The notes: a model not told the origin generated them from the letters alone. DNA of 53,061 nucleotides from Betaproteobacteria bacterium (GCA_947479645.1 CANKAJ010000016.1:1-53061); one strand, 5' to 3'; shown: positions 9,056 through 19,051, counted from the first letter of the stretch. Translations and numbers: made by a program.

Positions 9056-9275
9056 GGTCGGAACTTGGCTGTCGTCAAAATGCGAATGGGTCTTTTTATC
9101 ATGAATAGGCATTTGCTGCAGGACTGCCCTCGCACATGACTGCGGGGAACACCCCGATCCAGCCATCCGCCAGCACCAATCACGGTACCATCGGTCGACG
9201 CAATCCGGAATCGCAACGCGAACAGCCACATTCCTGACATTAGAATCAGCACATCAATAAGGCAAGGAAATCATC

Positions 9276-10349
9276 ATGATCCATAGCAAAAATGCTGCGC
9301 GCTGCGTGACCGAGGCTGCGGCAGGCAACTGGCGCCTGAACCGGCTCAGGTGTGCCCTGCCTGAAGGCTTGCCAACACGCGGCACCTGCTTCCCGATAAT
9401 CATCACGGCCGCACTGATGCTGGCGGTGCCGTTCATGCCGGCACATGCACAAACTTACCCGGTCAAGCCGGTGCGTATCATCTCGCCCTATCCTCCCGGC
9501 GGCGGCAACGATCTGATCTCACGCTCCATTGCGCAAAAGCTGACTGGCCGATTGGGTCAACAGGTGTTTGTTGAGAACAAGCCGGGCGCCAACACCGTGA
9601 TCGGTACCGAAGCACTGGCCAAGTCCGCGCCCGATGGCTATTCCATCATCCTCGTGCCCAGCAGCCACGCCATCAATCAAAGTCTCTATGCCAAGCTGCC
9701 CTACGATGCCGTGCGTGATTTCTCGCCGATTACGCTGGCCGGCTCCAGCCCCCTGCTGCTGGCGGTCAATGCTGCCTCGCCGCTCAAAACTGTCCGCGAC
9801 CTGATATACGCGGCGCAGGCCAAGCCCGATGAACTGACCTACAGCACTGCAGGCAGCGGCTCGTCAGGGCATCTGGCAGGCGTGCTGCTGGCACTCACCA
9901 CCGGCATCAAGCTGCAACATGTGCCTTACAAGGGAACGGCGCCAGCCCTGACGGCGGTGCTGACCAACGAAGTTTCCATGAGCTTTGCGCCGCCGCCGCC
10001 GTTCCTGGCGCAGATCCGCGCGGGCAAAATGCGCGCGCTCGGCATGAGCAGTGCGCAGCGCTCTCCCGCCGCACCGGATATTCCCACCATTGCGGAGTCG
10101 GGCGTTCCCGATTTCGCGGCCAGCGTCTGGTATGGATTTCTGGCCCCGGCCAATACACCCCGCGACATCGTGCAGCGACTGAACGCCGCCATCAGCGCGG
10201 TCATCAAGGAGGCCGATGTGCACGACCTGCTGTCGGCCCAGGGCATCGATCCCTACAGCAGCACACCAGAGGAATTCGCGCGCTTTATTGCGACCGAGCT
10301 TGAAAAATGGGCCAAAGTCGTCAAGGCCTCTGGCGCAAGAGTCGAGTGA
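9276..10349 (+). CDS. Bug/TctC-family periplasmic substrate-binding protein (copy 4)
   Basis: A 357-residue receptor. The region before the mature start (AQTYPVKPVRIISPYPPGGG) is unusually long, with about 37 residues ahead of the hydrophobic core FPIIITAALMLAVPF. AAGGA at a good distance supports ATG 9276. The ligand loop is GGGNDLISR and the pocket segment is VENKPGANTVIG. It is very similar along its length to the next gene (copy 5), which indicates a tandem duplication. It may share an operon with copy 5 and the pseudo-hydrolase at 11464. Confidence 0.92.
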   Translation: MIHSKNAARCVTEAAAGNWRLNRLRCALPEGLPTRGTCFPIIITAALMLAVPFMPAHAQTYPVKPVRIISPYPPGGGNDLISRSIAQKLTGRLGQQVFVENKPGANTVIGTEALAKSAPDGYSIILVPSSHAINQSLYAKLPYDAVRDFSPITLAGSSPLLLAVNAASPLKTVRDLIYAAQAKPDELTYSTAGSGSSGHLAGVLLALTTGIKLQHVPYKGTAPALTAVLTNEVSMSFAPPPPFLAQIRAGKMRALGMSSAQRSPAAPDIPTIAESGVPDFAASVWYGFLAPANTPRDIVQRLNAAISAVIKEADVHDLLSAQGIDPYSSTPEEFARFIATELEKWAKVVKASGARVE

Positions 10350-10381
10350 AAATTACGGATCAAAACATCGGAGAGATTTCA

Positions 10382-11467
10382 GTGAAGCAACCTATCAATA
10401 CACATAGCGAAGCAGATCGTGAATTACGTCGCGAATTACAACGCGAATTACAACGATTTGTCGCACGCGTGCCGCGCCGAGGTCAGGGCACAACAGCGCG
10501 TCTCAAGGCGGCCTGCGCCGCCGTGGCCGCGACGCTCGTCACATTAACGGTTACAAGCGCTAATGCACAAACCTATCCGACCAAACCCGTGCGCATCATC
10601 TCGCCCTACGCACCGGGCGGCGGCAATGACGTGATTTGCCGCGCCGTGGCGGTGCGTCTTGGCCCGGTGATGGGGCAATCGGCGGTCGTCGAGAACAAGC
10701 CCGGCGCCAACACCATCATCGGTACTGACTACGTGGCCAAGTCTGCGCCTGACGGCTACACCATCATCCTGTTGCCCAGCGCGCATACCATCAATCCGCA
10801 TCTGTACGAAAAGCTGCCCTACGATTCGCTGCGCGACTTTACCCCCATCACGCTGGTGGGCGCCGCACCGCTCCTGCTGGCGGCCAATTCGTCCTCGTCG
10901 ATCAAGTCGATCCGTGACCTGATCCAGGCCGCCAAAGGCAAACCCAACGAGATCACGTACAGCACCTCGGGCAGCGGCTCTTCAGGCCACCTGGCCGGCG
11001 CACTGCTGGGCTCGATCGTGGGAATCCAACTGCAGCACATCCCGTACAAAGGTGCGGCACCAGCGGCAACCGCGCTGCTGGCCAATGAGGTCCTGCTCAG
11101 TTTCTCGCCGCCCTCCACGTTGATCCCGCATGTGCGCAGCGGCAAGCTGCACGCGCTGGGCATGAGCGGTGACAAGCGCTCGGCCATCGCCCCTGACATC
11201 CCCACCATCGCCGAATCCGGGATACCCAATTACGAGGCCGGCCTGTGGTACGGCTTTCTGGGACCGGCCAAACTGCCGCGCGACATCCTGCAGCGTCTTA
11301 ACGCCAGCATCGCCACCGTCATCGCGGACAAGAGCACGCAGGAAGTGCTGGCCAAACTGGGGATTGATCCCTTTACCAGCACACCCGAGGCATTCACCAA
11401 GTTGATCGCCGACGACATCCAGAAATGGGGCCCGATCGTCAGGGCATCCGGGATCAAGGCCGAATGA
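10382..11467 (+). CDS. Bug/TctC-family periplasmic substrate-binding protein (copy 5)
   Basis: A 361-residue paralogue of copy 4, with the shared segments TYPTKPVRIISPYAPGGG, ENKPGANTIIG and GSGSSGHLAG. The start is taken as GTG 10382 because GGAGAG sits six bases upstream; the open frame also contains ATG 10307 and GTG 10346, both overlapping the previous gene. The N-terminal extension contains a repeated ELxREL pattern (ELRRELQRELQRF) encoded by a 12-base tandem repeat (about 10420-10457). It precedes the signal core AACAAVAATLVTLTVTSANA. The stop overlaps the next start (ATGA at 11464). Confidence 0.92.
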   Translation: MKQPINTHSEADRELRRELQRELQRFVARVPRRGQGTTARLKAACAAVAATLVTLTVTSANAQTYPTKPVRIISPYAPGGGNDVICRAVAVRLGPVMGQSAVVENKPGANTIIGTDYVAKSAPDGYTIILLPSAHTINPHLYEKLPYDSLRDFTPITLVGAAPLLLAANSSSSIKSIRDLIQAAKGKPNEITYSTSGSGSSGHLAGALLGSIVGIQLQHIPYKGAAPAATALLANEVLLSFSPPSTLIPHVRSGKLHALGMSGDKRSAIAPDIPTIAESGIPNYEAGLWYGFLGPAKLPRDILQRLNASIATVIADKSTQEVLAKLGIDPFTSTPEAFTKLIADDIQKWGPIVRASGIKAE

Positions 11468-12267
11468 ATGGGGGCGGCATGAATGCCCACACACCGGTCA
11501 CGGACAACATTGCCGAACTCTCCACCGGAAAAATCTTCTATCGTGATTCCGGTGGCAGCGGCGTGCCGGTGATCTTCCTGCACGCCGCCTCGGGCAGCAG
11601 CATGCTGTGGGAACACCAGATTCCGGCGTTCACGCAAGCGGGCTTTCGCTTCATTGCCATCGATTATCGCGGTGTCGATGGCGCCTCCGGCGCAGGCGAC
11701 TGGTCGGACCCGATCGACGAGCTGCTGACCAGACTGGCCGTCGACCGCTTTCACCTGCTGGGGACCGCAGCAGGCGGCGGCACTGCTTTGCAATATGCGC
11801 TGGGATATATGAACCGGTTGCGCAGCATCATCATCGCCAACAGCCACGGCAATGTGCAGGATGCGGACTACCTCGACATGGGCAAGCGCATGCGCCCACC
11901 CGCGTTCGATGCGCTGCCGGTTGATCTGCGCGAACTGGGCCCCTCCTACCGCGCTGCAAACCCTGAAGGCGTGGCGCGCTGGCTGGCGCTGTCATCGCCC
12001 GTCAGGCCCTCGGCCAATACCAGAAAACCGCCGTCGCTCAGCGCAGCGCGCACCGTCACCTGGGCCAGGCTGGAAGCGCTCAAGCTGCCGGTGCTCCTGG
12101 TCACCGGGGACGCCGATCTCTACACACCGCCGTCGGTGCTGCGCCTGTTTGCGCGGCACATTCGGCACGCCGAATCCACCATCATCCCGGAGACCGGCCA
12201 TTCGTCCTATTGGGAAAGTCCCGAATTATTCAATCGAACCGTGCTGGAATTCATCAGAAAGCATTGA
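11464..12267 (+). CDS. Alpha/beta-hydrolase-fold protein lacking the nucleophile serine
   Basis: A 267-residue alpha/beta-hydrolase-fold protein. The fold is clear: VIFLHAASGSSMLWEHQ, FIAIDYRGVDGAS, acid position LVTGDADLYTPP and terminal His in PETGHSSYWESPE. The nucleophile elbow reads G-T-A-A-G where G-x-S-x-G is expected, so the serine is replaced by alanine (codon GCA). It may be catalytically inactive, a binding protein, or a fold member using different chemistry. ATG 11464 overlaps the Bug stop by four bases; ATG 11479 after GGGGGCGG is an alternative. Coupling to two Bug receptors implies a role with the same ligand. Confidence 0.85.
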   Translation: MNGGGMNAHTPVTDNIAELSTGKIFYRDSGGSGVPVIFLHAASGSSMLWEHQIPAFTQAGFRFIAIDYRGVDGASGAGDWSDPIDELLTRLAVDRFHLLGTAAGGGTALQYALGYMNRLRSIIIANSHGNVQDADYLDMGKRMRPPAFDALPVDLRELGPSYRAANPEGVARWLALSSPVRPSANTRKPPSLSAARTVTWARLEALKLPVLLVTGDADLYTPPSVLRLFARHIRHAESTIIPETGHSSYWESPELFNRTVLEFIRKH

Positions 12268-12304
12268 TAACAAATACATCACAATTGCTTATCAGCATTT
12301 GTTA
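12265..12304. promoter_or_regulatory. AT-rich double dyad before the selenoprotein module
   Basis: Two interleaved inverted repeats occupy the start of a 211-base gap: TGATAA/TTATCA (12265-12270 and 12289-12294) and TAACAAAT/ATTTGTTA (12268-12275 and 12297-12304). The area is far richer in A/T than its surroundings. It could be the operator or promoter for the thioredoxin-fusion gene, or a terminator for the preceding operon; the sequence does not decide. Confidence 0.35.
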
Positions 12305-12478
12305 AAAAATCGATTTCGATATTAATTTTCGTCCCTGGATAAGATTCCCCGGTCTGCCGCCATGCTGACATGCAGGACTGCCGGCGGCGACCCGCGCCAA
12401 AGAGCAAATTGACAGTATGGCAAGCGGGCATACAATGCCCAGGCCCAACCCATGACCAATCCGTCGACAGGACCGACC

Positions 12479-13909
12479 ATGCTGCCCGCAACCGGTTTCG
12501 TGATTTTCGCCAAGCGTGATTGCCCGACCTGCACCCTGATCGAGCCGGTGCTGCGCAAACTCTGCGCAGCCGACCCGGCCACCTGTTTCATCTCGCAGGA
12601 CGATCCGCAATTTCCCGAAGGCGTGAGCGCAGTTCTCGATGACCGTGAGCTTGAGCAGTCCTTCCGCCACAACATCGAATTCGTCCCCACGCTGATCCGT
12701 CTGGAAAACGGCCGCGAAGTCGATCGCACCTACGGCTGGGATGTCAGGGAATGGCGCCGCATCACCGGCCTCGCCGATCTGGGCAATGGCCTGCCGGAAT
12801 TTCAGCCGGGCTGCGGTTCGCTCAGTGTGGCCCCCGGCGCCGCCGAGAACCTGCAGGTGCGTTACGGCGAGACCGGTTTGAAGTCGCGCAAGATCGAGTT
12901 GGGCGAGTGGGACGACCCCATCGAGGCCTGCTTCGAGCGCGGCTGGAGCGATGGCCTGCCAGTGGTGCCGCCCACCGACGTGCGCATTGTGCGCATGCTG
13001 GCGGGAACAAAACGCAAGCCCGACGAGATCATCGGCCGCATCCCGCCCTTCCTGCCCGAATGCACCGTGGAGAAGGTCGCCATCAGCGCCGTGATGGCCG
13101 GCTGCAAGCCCGAGTACATGCCGCTGGTGCTCGCCGTCGTGGAAACGGCGCTGGTGCCTCTCTTCTCGTTGCACGGCATCCTCGCCACCACCTCCTTCGG
13201 TGGACCCATCGTCATCGTCAACGGCCCGATCGCCAAGAAGCTCGGCATGAACTGGGGCTTCAACGTGCTGGGCCAGGGCAACCGCGCCAACAACACCATC
13301 GGCCGCGCGCTGCAGCTCTTGGTGCGCAATTTCGGTGGCGGCCGCCCCGGCGAGGTCGACCGCGCGGCGCTGGGCAGCCCCGGCAAGATCACCTTCTGCT
13401 TCGCCGAGGACGAGACCGACCCGAGCTGGGAGCCCTATCACGTGTCACTGGGCTTCCGGCGCGACCAATCCACGGTGACGCTGTTCCAGGGCCATGGCGT
13501 CGAAACCTTTAACGACGACAAATCGCGCACCCCAGAGCAGTTGGCGCATTCCTTCGGTCTGGGCCTGCGCACCATCGGCCATCCGCGGTTGCAGAAGGCG
13601 CAGGCCGTGATCGTGCTTTCACCCGAGCACTACGCCATCTTTCGCGATGGAGGCTGGGGCCGGAAACAGATCACCGAGGCCCTGCACAAGTACTCCACGC
13701 GCCCGGGCAGGGACATCGTGGCAGGCACCGACGGCATACCGCTGGGCATAGACCCCAGCCGCGCCGATGAAATGGTGCCCAAGTTCGCCCCCGACGGGCT
13801 GCTGATCGTCCGTGCCGGCGGTCCGGCGGGACTGTTCAGCGGTGTGCTGCCCGGCTGGGGCTCCAAGCCGGCCGAAGTGGGGCCGGTCACCCGCGAAGTA
13901 CATGAATGA
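12479..13909 (+). CDS. Thioredoxin-domain fusion protein, partner of the UGSC selenoprotein
   Basis: A 476-residue protein with two parts. Residues 1 to about 100 are a thioredoxin-like domain with redox motif CPTC (Cys15, Cys18) after the strand GFVIFAK, and the cis-Pro loop FVPTLIRLENG. From about 130 to the end is a large conserved domain of unknown function with GWSDGLPVVPP, EKVAISAVMAGCKPEYMP, FGGPIVIVNGP and GNRANNTIGRAL. From memory, this domain is commonly encoded next to UGSC-family proteins, as here. ATG 12479 has AGGA six bases upstream and is preferred over ATG 12452, which has no ribosome site. A thiol-exchange role with the selenoprotein is inferred from the pairing. Substrate is unknown. 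Confidence 0.8.
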   Translation: MLPATGFVIFAKRDCPTCTLIEPVLRKLCAADPATCFISQDDPQFPEGVSAVLDDRELEQSFRHNIEFVPTLIRLENGREVDRTYGWDVREWRRITGLADLGNGLPEFQPGCGSLSVAPGAAENLQVRYGETGLKSRKIELGEWDDPIEACFERGWSDGLPVVPPTDVRIVRMLAGTKRKPDEIIGRIPPFLPECTVEKVAISAVMAGCKPEYMPLVLAVVETALVPLFSLHGILATTSFGGPIVIVNGPIAKKLGMNWGFNVLGQGNRANNTIGRALQLLVRNFGGGRPGEVDRAALGSPGKITFCFAEDETDPSWEPYHVSLGFRRDQSTVTLFQGHGVETFNDDKSRTPEQLAHSFGLGLRTIGHPRLQKAQAVIVLSPEHYAIFRDGGWGRKQITEALHKYSTRPGRDIVAGTDGIPLGIDPSRADEMVPKFAPDGLLIVRAGGPAGLFSGVLPGWGSKPAEVGPVTREVHE

Positions 13910-13968
13910 AAATGCGCGAATCCAATTACTTGAATGAACATGCCTGACCACCCAAAGGAGGTACGCGA

Positions 13969-14502
13969 ATGATGAAACTGTCCGGGGAAACATTACGTGA
14001 TCCCACCGCGGAAACAACCTCGGTGAAGCGGGCGCGGACTAGCCCGCCCAAATCGCTGGAGGGCCTCTGCGTGGGCCTGTTCGGCATCGGCAAGACGCGC
14101 ACGCCGGAATTCCTTGACCAGGTCGAAAAGCGTCTCGCCGAGCGCGGTCTGATCACCAAACGCTTTGCCAAGCCCACCAACGCCAAGACCTGTCCGCCCG
14201 AGATCATGGAACAGGTGGTACGGGAATGCGACGTCGTATTGGTCGGCTTATCGGATTGAGGCTCATGCACGTCGTGCAGTTTGCACGACCTCATCAAGAT
14301 GGACAGCAGCGGCGTTCCCGGTGTCACAGTGGTTTCCAGGGGCTTCGTGGACGCCATGGAAATGCAGTCCGGTGTGCTGGGGTTTGACCCCGCCGTGATC
14401 TACGTGCCGCACCCGATCCAGAACCTGTCAGCCGACGAACTGAACAAGATTGCCGACGATGTCATCGAACCGGCGCTGGCGCTGCTGACATCGAAGGAAT
14501 GA
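13969..14502 (+). CDS. UGSC-family selenoprotein (in-frame TGA = Sec97)
   Basis: The gene is one frame of 178 codons interrupted only by TGA at 14257-14259, and both halves are in the same frame. Translated through, the codon lies in VGLSD-U-GSCTSCSLHDLI, which is the defining U-G-S-C motif of the UGSC (seleno)protein family; Cys homologues carry CGSC. Sec97, Cys100 and Cys103 form UxxCxxC, a pattern also known from the Sec subunit of glycine reductase. A SECIS-like stem-loop follows the TGA. AAAGGAGGT six bases before ATG 13969 is the strongest ribosome site I see in the window. The upstream half has GLFGIGKTRTPEFLDQ and AKTCPPEI; the downstream half has VTVVSRGFVDAM. The product is probably a cytosolic redox protein working with the thioredoxin fusion 59 bases upstream. 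The final stop is also TGA, without such a hairpin. Confidence 0.88.
14257..14292 (+). promoter_or_regulatory. Candidate bacterial SECIS element
   Basis: Starting at the Sec TGA, GTCGTGC (14271-14277) and GCACGAC (14283-14289) form a perfect 7-base stem, extendable to 8, around the loop AGTTT. The loop begins 18 bases after the TGA and has a G at its second position. Both agree with the known bacterial SECIS rules as I recall them (16-37 base distance; G in the first two loop bases). GAG (14258-14260) and CTC (14290-14292) can close the base. SelB is expected to bind it. Confidence 0.78.
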
Positions 14503-14566
14503 CCAATAACGAATGACCCATCGAGGGGAAACCCTTCATTTTGAAATATGATCCCAGGAGAAATGC

Positions 14567-14857
14567 ATGTCCATCAGGCTCGTCGTCACGTTCACCGCGG
14601 CCCCCGGCAAGGGAGCCGAGCTGGCGAAAATCTACAAAGCGCGCTGCACGGAAATCATGCAGGAACCGGGCTGTGAGCAATTTGAAGTGTTTCAAAGCGT
14701 CGTCGACCCGGACAAATTGGTGCTGATGGAGCGTTGGAAAGACAAGGCTGCACTTGACGTTCACCACAAGGTCAACGAGACCCGCGCGCCGCTGCCGCCG
14801 GGCTTGCGCGTGGGCAGCGGCGCGCGTGAGGACTACGAGTACAACCGCACGCGCTAA
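14567..14857 (+). CDS. ABM-type (antibiotic biosynthesis monooxygenase) family protein
   Basis: A 96-residue dimeric alpha-beta barrel type protein. IRLVVTFTAAPGKGAEL, EPGCEQFEVFQSVVDPDKL and ERWKDKAALDVHHK match the ABM family, whose members include YgiN-like quinol monooxygenases and small heme- or flavin-free oxygenases. AGGAG precedes ATG 14567. It starts 64 bases after the selenoprotein stop and is probably in the same operon, so it may oxidise the same aromatic or quinone-like compound; that is inference. Confidence 0.85.
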   Translation: MSIRLVVTFTAAPGKGAELAKIYKARCTEIMQEPGCEQFEVFQSVVDPDKLVLMERWKDKAALDVHHKVNETRAPLPPGLRVGSGAREDYEYNRTR

Positions 14858-14874
14858 GAGAGTCGAGTTTTAGT

Positions 14875-15027
14875 AGTTTGTTGAAGGTCGCAGAAATGTC
14901 ATTCTGAGGAGCGTAGCGACGAAGAATCCGCCCCGAAGGAAGCCCCCCCCTTTCGGGATGCTTTTCAAGTTATTGCTTCAAAGCACCAGCAGAGCCTTCG
15001 TTCCGCTCAGGATGACAAGAATTGAGC
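14875..15027. repeat. MITE-like dispersed repeat, copy 1
   Basis: This stretch matches the reverse complement of 20996-21128. The left end (ATGTCATTCTGAGGAGCG, from 14896) and the right end (TCCGCTCAGGATGACAAG, to about 15018) are nearly conserved between copies and are imperfect inverted repeats of each other, while the middle differs. Similarity extends leftward to 14875. It encodes no protein. It fills most of the 317-base gene-free stretch 14858-15174, in which I otherwise see only the hairpin GTACCGC/GCGGTAC at 15060-15079. Confidence 0.75.
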
Positions 15028-15174
15028 ACGTCCGGTTGACGCTGCACCCTGAAACCGCAGTACCGCCCCAGCGCGGTACAATTCCCATTCGCTTGCGCGG
15101 TTCTCCGCTTTTGCGCCACCCCACCGGGGTCGAATTCATTCATCTCTTCATCGAAATTCACGGAGTCTCAACCC

Positions 15175-17261
<2,087 letters not shown>

Positions 17262-17265
<4 letters not shown>

Positions 17266-17672
17266 GTGCAAAAGAAGACAGCAATGGCTTCGGTATCGAC
17301 ATTCCGTTTGCCAAATTCGTCGGACTGCATGTCGTCGAGCAGAATGAGGAACGCTCGCTGATTCGCGTGGACCAACGCCCCGAGCTGCTCAACAGCTGGG
17401 GCGTGGTCACTGGCGGCGTCATCATGACCATGCTGGACCTGGCTATGGGCGCAGCCGTGCGCGGACGCGTGGGCCCCAAAGTGTCGGTGGCCACCATCGA
17501 CATCAGCATGGCCTTCATGAACCCCGCCAGCGGCGATCTGGTCGTGGAGGGTCGCGTGCTCAAAGGCGGTTCGGCGACGTACTTTTGCGAAGCCGAAGCC
17601 CGCAGTGCTGATGGCAAGGTGCTGTTCGCCAAGGGCATCGGCACCATGAAGCCGGTGCTGCCGAGGAAGTAG
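17262..17672 (+). CDS. PaaI-family hotdog thioesterase
   Basis: A 136-residue hotdog-fold acyl-CoA thioesterase of the PaaI/YdiI type. The hotdog helix is VVTGGVIMTMLDLAMG with the catalytic acid position (Asp in MLDLA), followed by VATIDISMAFMNPASG. The start codon overlaps the stop of the beta-oxidation enzyme (ATGA at 17262-17265), so the two are translationally coupled. It probably releases dead-end or product acyl-CoA from that pathway. Two long palindromes follow the gene. Confidence 0.9.
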
Positions 17673-17730
17673 GACTCGCCGGCAAAAAATGCACTCAAAC
17701 CGCTCCGGAATGCATGCGAAAGCATTTCCA

Positions 17731-17783
17731 GACCTCGGGTTTTGGGTACGGATGATGTGTATCCGTACCCAAAACCCGAGGTC
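17731..17783. repeat. Long perfect palindrome, first of twin pair
   Basis: Two 23-base arms (17731-17753 and 17761-17783) are perfect reverse complements around the 7-base loop GATGTGT. The left arm starts GACCTCGGG and ends GTACGGAT. The hairpin lies 59 bases past the thioesterase stop. It is too long and perfect for an ordinary terminator, and no T-tract follows. A second palindrome with a related loop is 62 bases further on. Confidence 0.85.
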
Positions 17784-17844
17784 GCAAGCGAAGCGCGCGA
17801 GGACTTCTGCAAAAGCCCTCCACGGACGTCGAATCCATCTGTGC

Positions 17845-17897
17845 GGGTCATGTTTTGTGTGCAGATGATGAGGCTATCCGCACACAAAACATGACCC
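17845..17897. repeat. Long palindrome, second of twin pair
   Basis: Arms of 22 bases (17845-17866 and 17876-17897) pair with a single A/C mismatch (17863 against 17879) around GATGAGGCT. The left arm begins GGGTCATG. Stem sequence differs from the first palindrome, yet both read GATGATG at the top of the left arm and have ATCCG opening the right arm. It lies 36 bases before the end of the reverse Bug gene, so both hairpins separate convergent genes. Confidence 0.85.
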
Positions 17898-17933
17898 TTG
17901 GTCAAACTCTCGGCTTCATTTTGAAATCCGGCG

Positions 17934-18908
17934 CTACTGATCCGTCTGCACGAAGTTGATCGCCTTCACCACCTTGCCCCAGCGGGCGATCTCGGCGCGC
18001 AAGGCGGCACCGAATTCCTCGGGTGTGCTGATCACCGGCTCCACGCCGGACTTGGCGAAACGTTCCCTGACCTCCGGGCTGGCCAGCGCCCTGGCCATGG
18101 CCTGATTGAGGCGCGCAATCACCGCTGCCGGCGTCCTCGCCGGCGCGACGATGCCGTTGCTGGCCGTCACTTCGAAGCCGGCGTAGATGGAATCCATGGT
18201 GGGCAGGTCCGGCAGCGCGGTGGCGCGTTTCAGCGACGCCACGGCCAGCGGCCTGATTTTCCCGGAACTCGCCAGTGGCAGTATCGACGCCATGGACACG
18301 AATAGCATGGACAGATGATTGCCCATGATATCGGTGAGCGCCTGGGCAGCGCCCTTGTAGGGCACATGCACCATGTCGATTCCGGCCATCAGCTTGAACA
18401 TTTCACCGCCCAGGTGCAGCGACCCACCCAACCCGACCGAGCCAAAGGTGAGCTTGCCCGGATTGGCCTTGGCGTAGCTGACCAGCTCCTGAACACTGCG
18501 CAAACCCAGCTTGGGATCGGTCGCCAGCACGATGGTGCTGGCCGACACCGTGCCCACCGGCGCCAGATCCTTCAGGGGATCGAAAGGCATTCTGGGATTT
18601 GAACTCGGCATGATCGCGATGGCCGCCGTGGTAATGAGCAGGTTGTAACCATCCGGGGCGGACTTGGCGACATGGTCAGAGCCGATCATGCTGCCGCCAC
18701 CGCCGATGTTCTCGATGATGATGGGCTGGCCGATCACCTCCCCCAGCTTCTCTGCAAACGGACGCACGGTCAGATCGATCGGGCCTCCCGGTGGCGAATA
18801 GGGGATGACCAGCCGGATCGGCTTGAACGGGTAAGTCTGCGCCATCACCAGTTGCGACAGGAGTACCGAAACCAGGGCCATGCCCATTGCCCACAGCCTG
18901 ATCTGCAT
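17934..18908 (-). CDS. Bug/TctC-family periplasmic substrate-binding protein (copy 6)
   Basis: A 324-residue receptor with the signal peptide MALVSVLLSQLVMAQ and mature start TYPFKPIRLVIPYSPPGG. The ligand loop is GGPIDLTVR. The next segment reads ENIGGGGSMIG where most relatives have ENRPGA, a glycine-rich variant that may change the pocket. GAGGAGG stands just before ATG 18908. An AT-rich 143-base gap before it could hold its own promoter. It is last in a reverse run of acyl-CoA genes. Confidence 0.92.
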   Translation of the reverse strand: MQIRLWAMGMALVSVLLSQLVMAQTYPFKPIRLVIPYSPPGGPIDLTVRPFAEKLGEVIGQPIIIENIGGGGSMIGSDHVAKSAPDGYNLLITTAAIAIMPSSNPRMPFDPLKDLAPVGTVSASTIVLATDPKLGLRSVQELVSYAKANPGKLTFGSVGLGGSLHLGGEMFKLMAGIDMVHVPYKGAAQALTDIMGNHLSMLFVSMASILPLASSGKIRPLAVASLKRATALPDLPTMDSIYAGFEVTASNGIVAPARTPAAVIARLNQAMARALASPEVRERFAKSGVEPVISTPEEFGAALRAEIARWGKVVKAINFVQTDQ

Positions 18909-19051
18909 TGCGCCTCCTCGGTGCTCGGTTGATCAGCCGGACCACGGCCAATCGATGACTACAATTGATTTTGAAAATTGCGTGTTAGATAGCTTATTTC
19001 ATCAAATCGATAATAACCATTTTTCCGATCAGATGTGTCGATCCAGTGCGC

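Noticed and set aside
12302..13441. Long reverse-strand open frame (379 codons) opposite the thioredoxin-fusion gene
   Set aside because: It is His/Gly/Ala-rich antisense sequence without family motifs, a typical shadow in GC-rich DNA; the forward gene has clear motifs.
14257..14502. Reading the TGA as a nonsense mutation and the gene as a pseudogene
   Set aside because: Both halves stay in frame, the codon falls exactly in the U-G-S-C motif, a hairpin fits SECIS rules, and the ribosome site is excellent.
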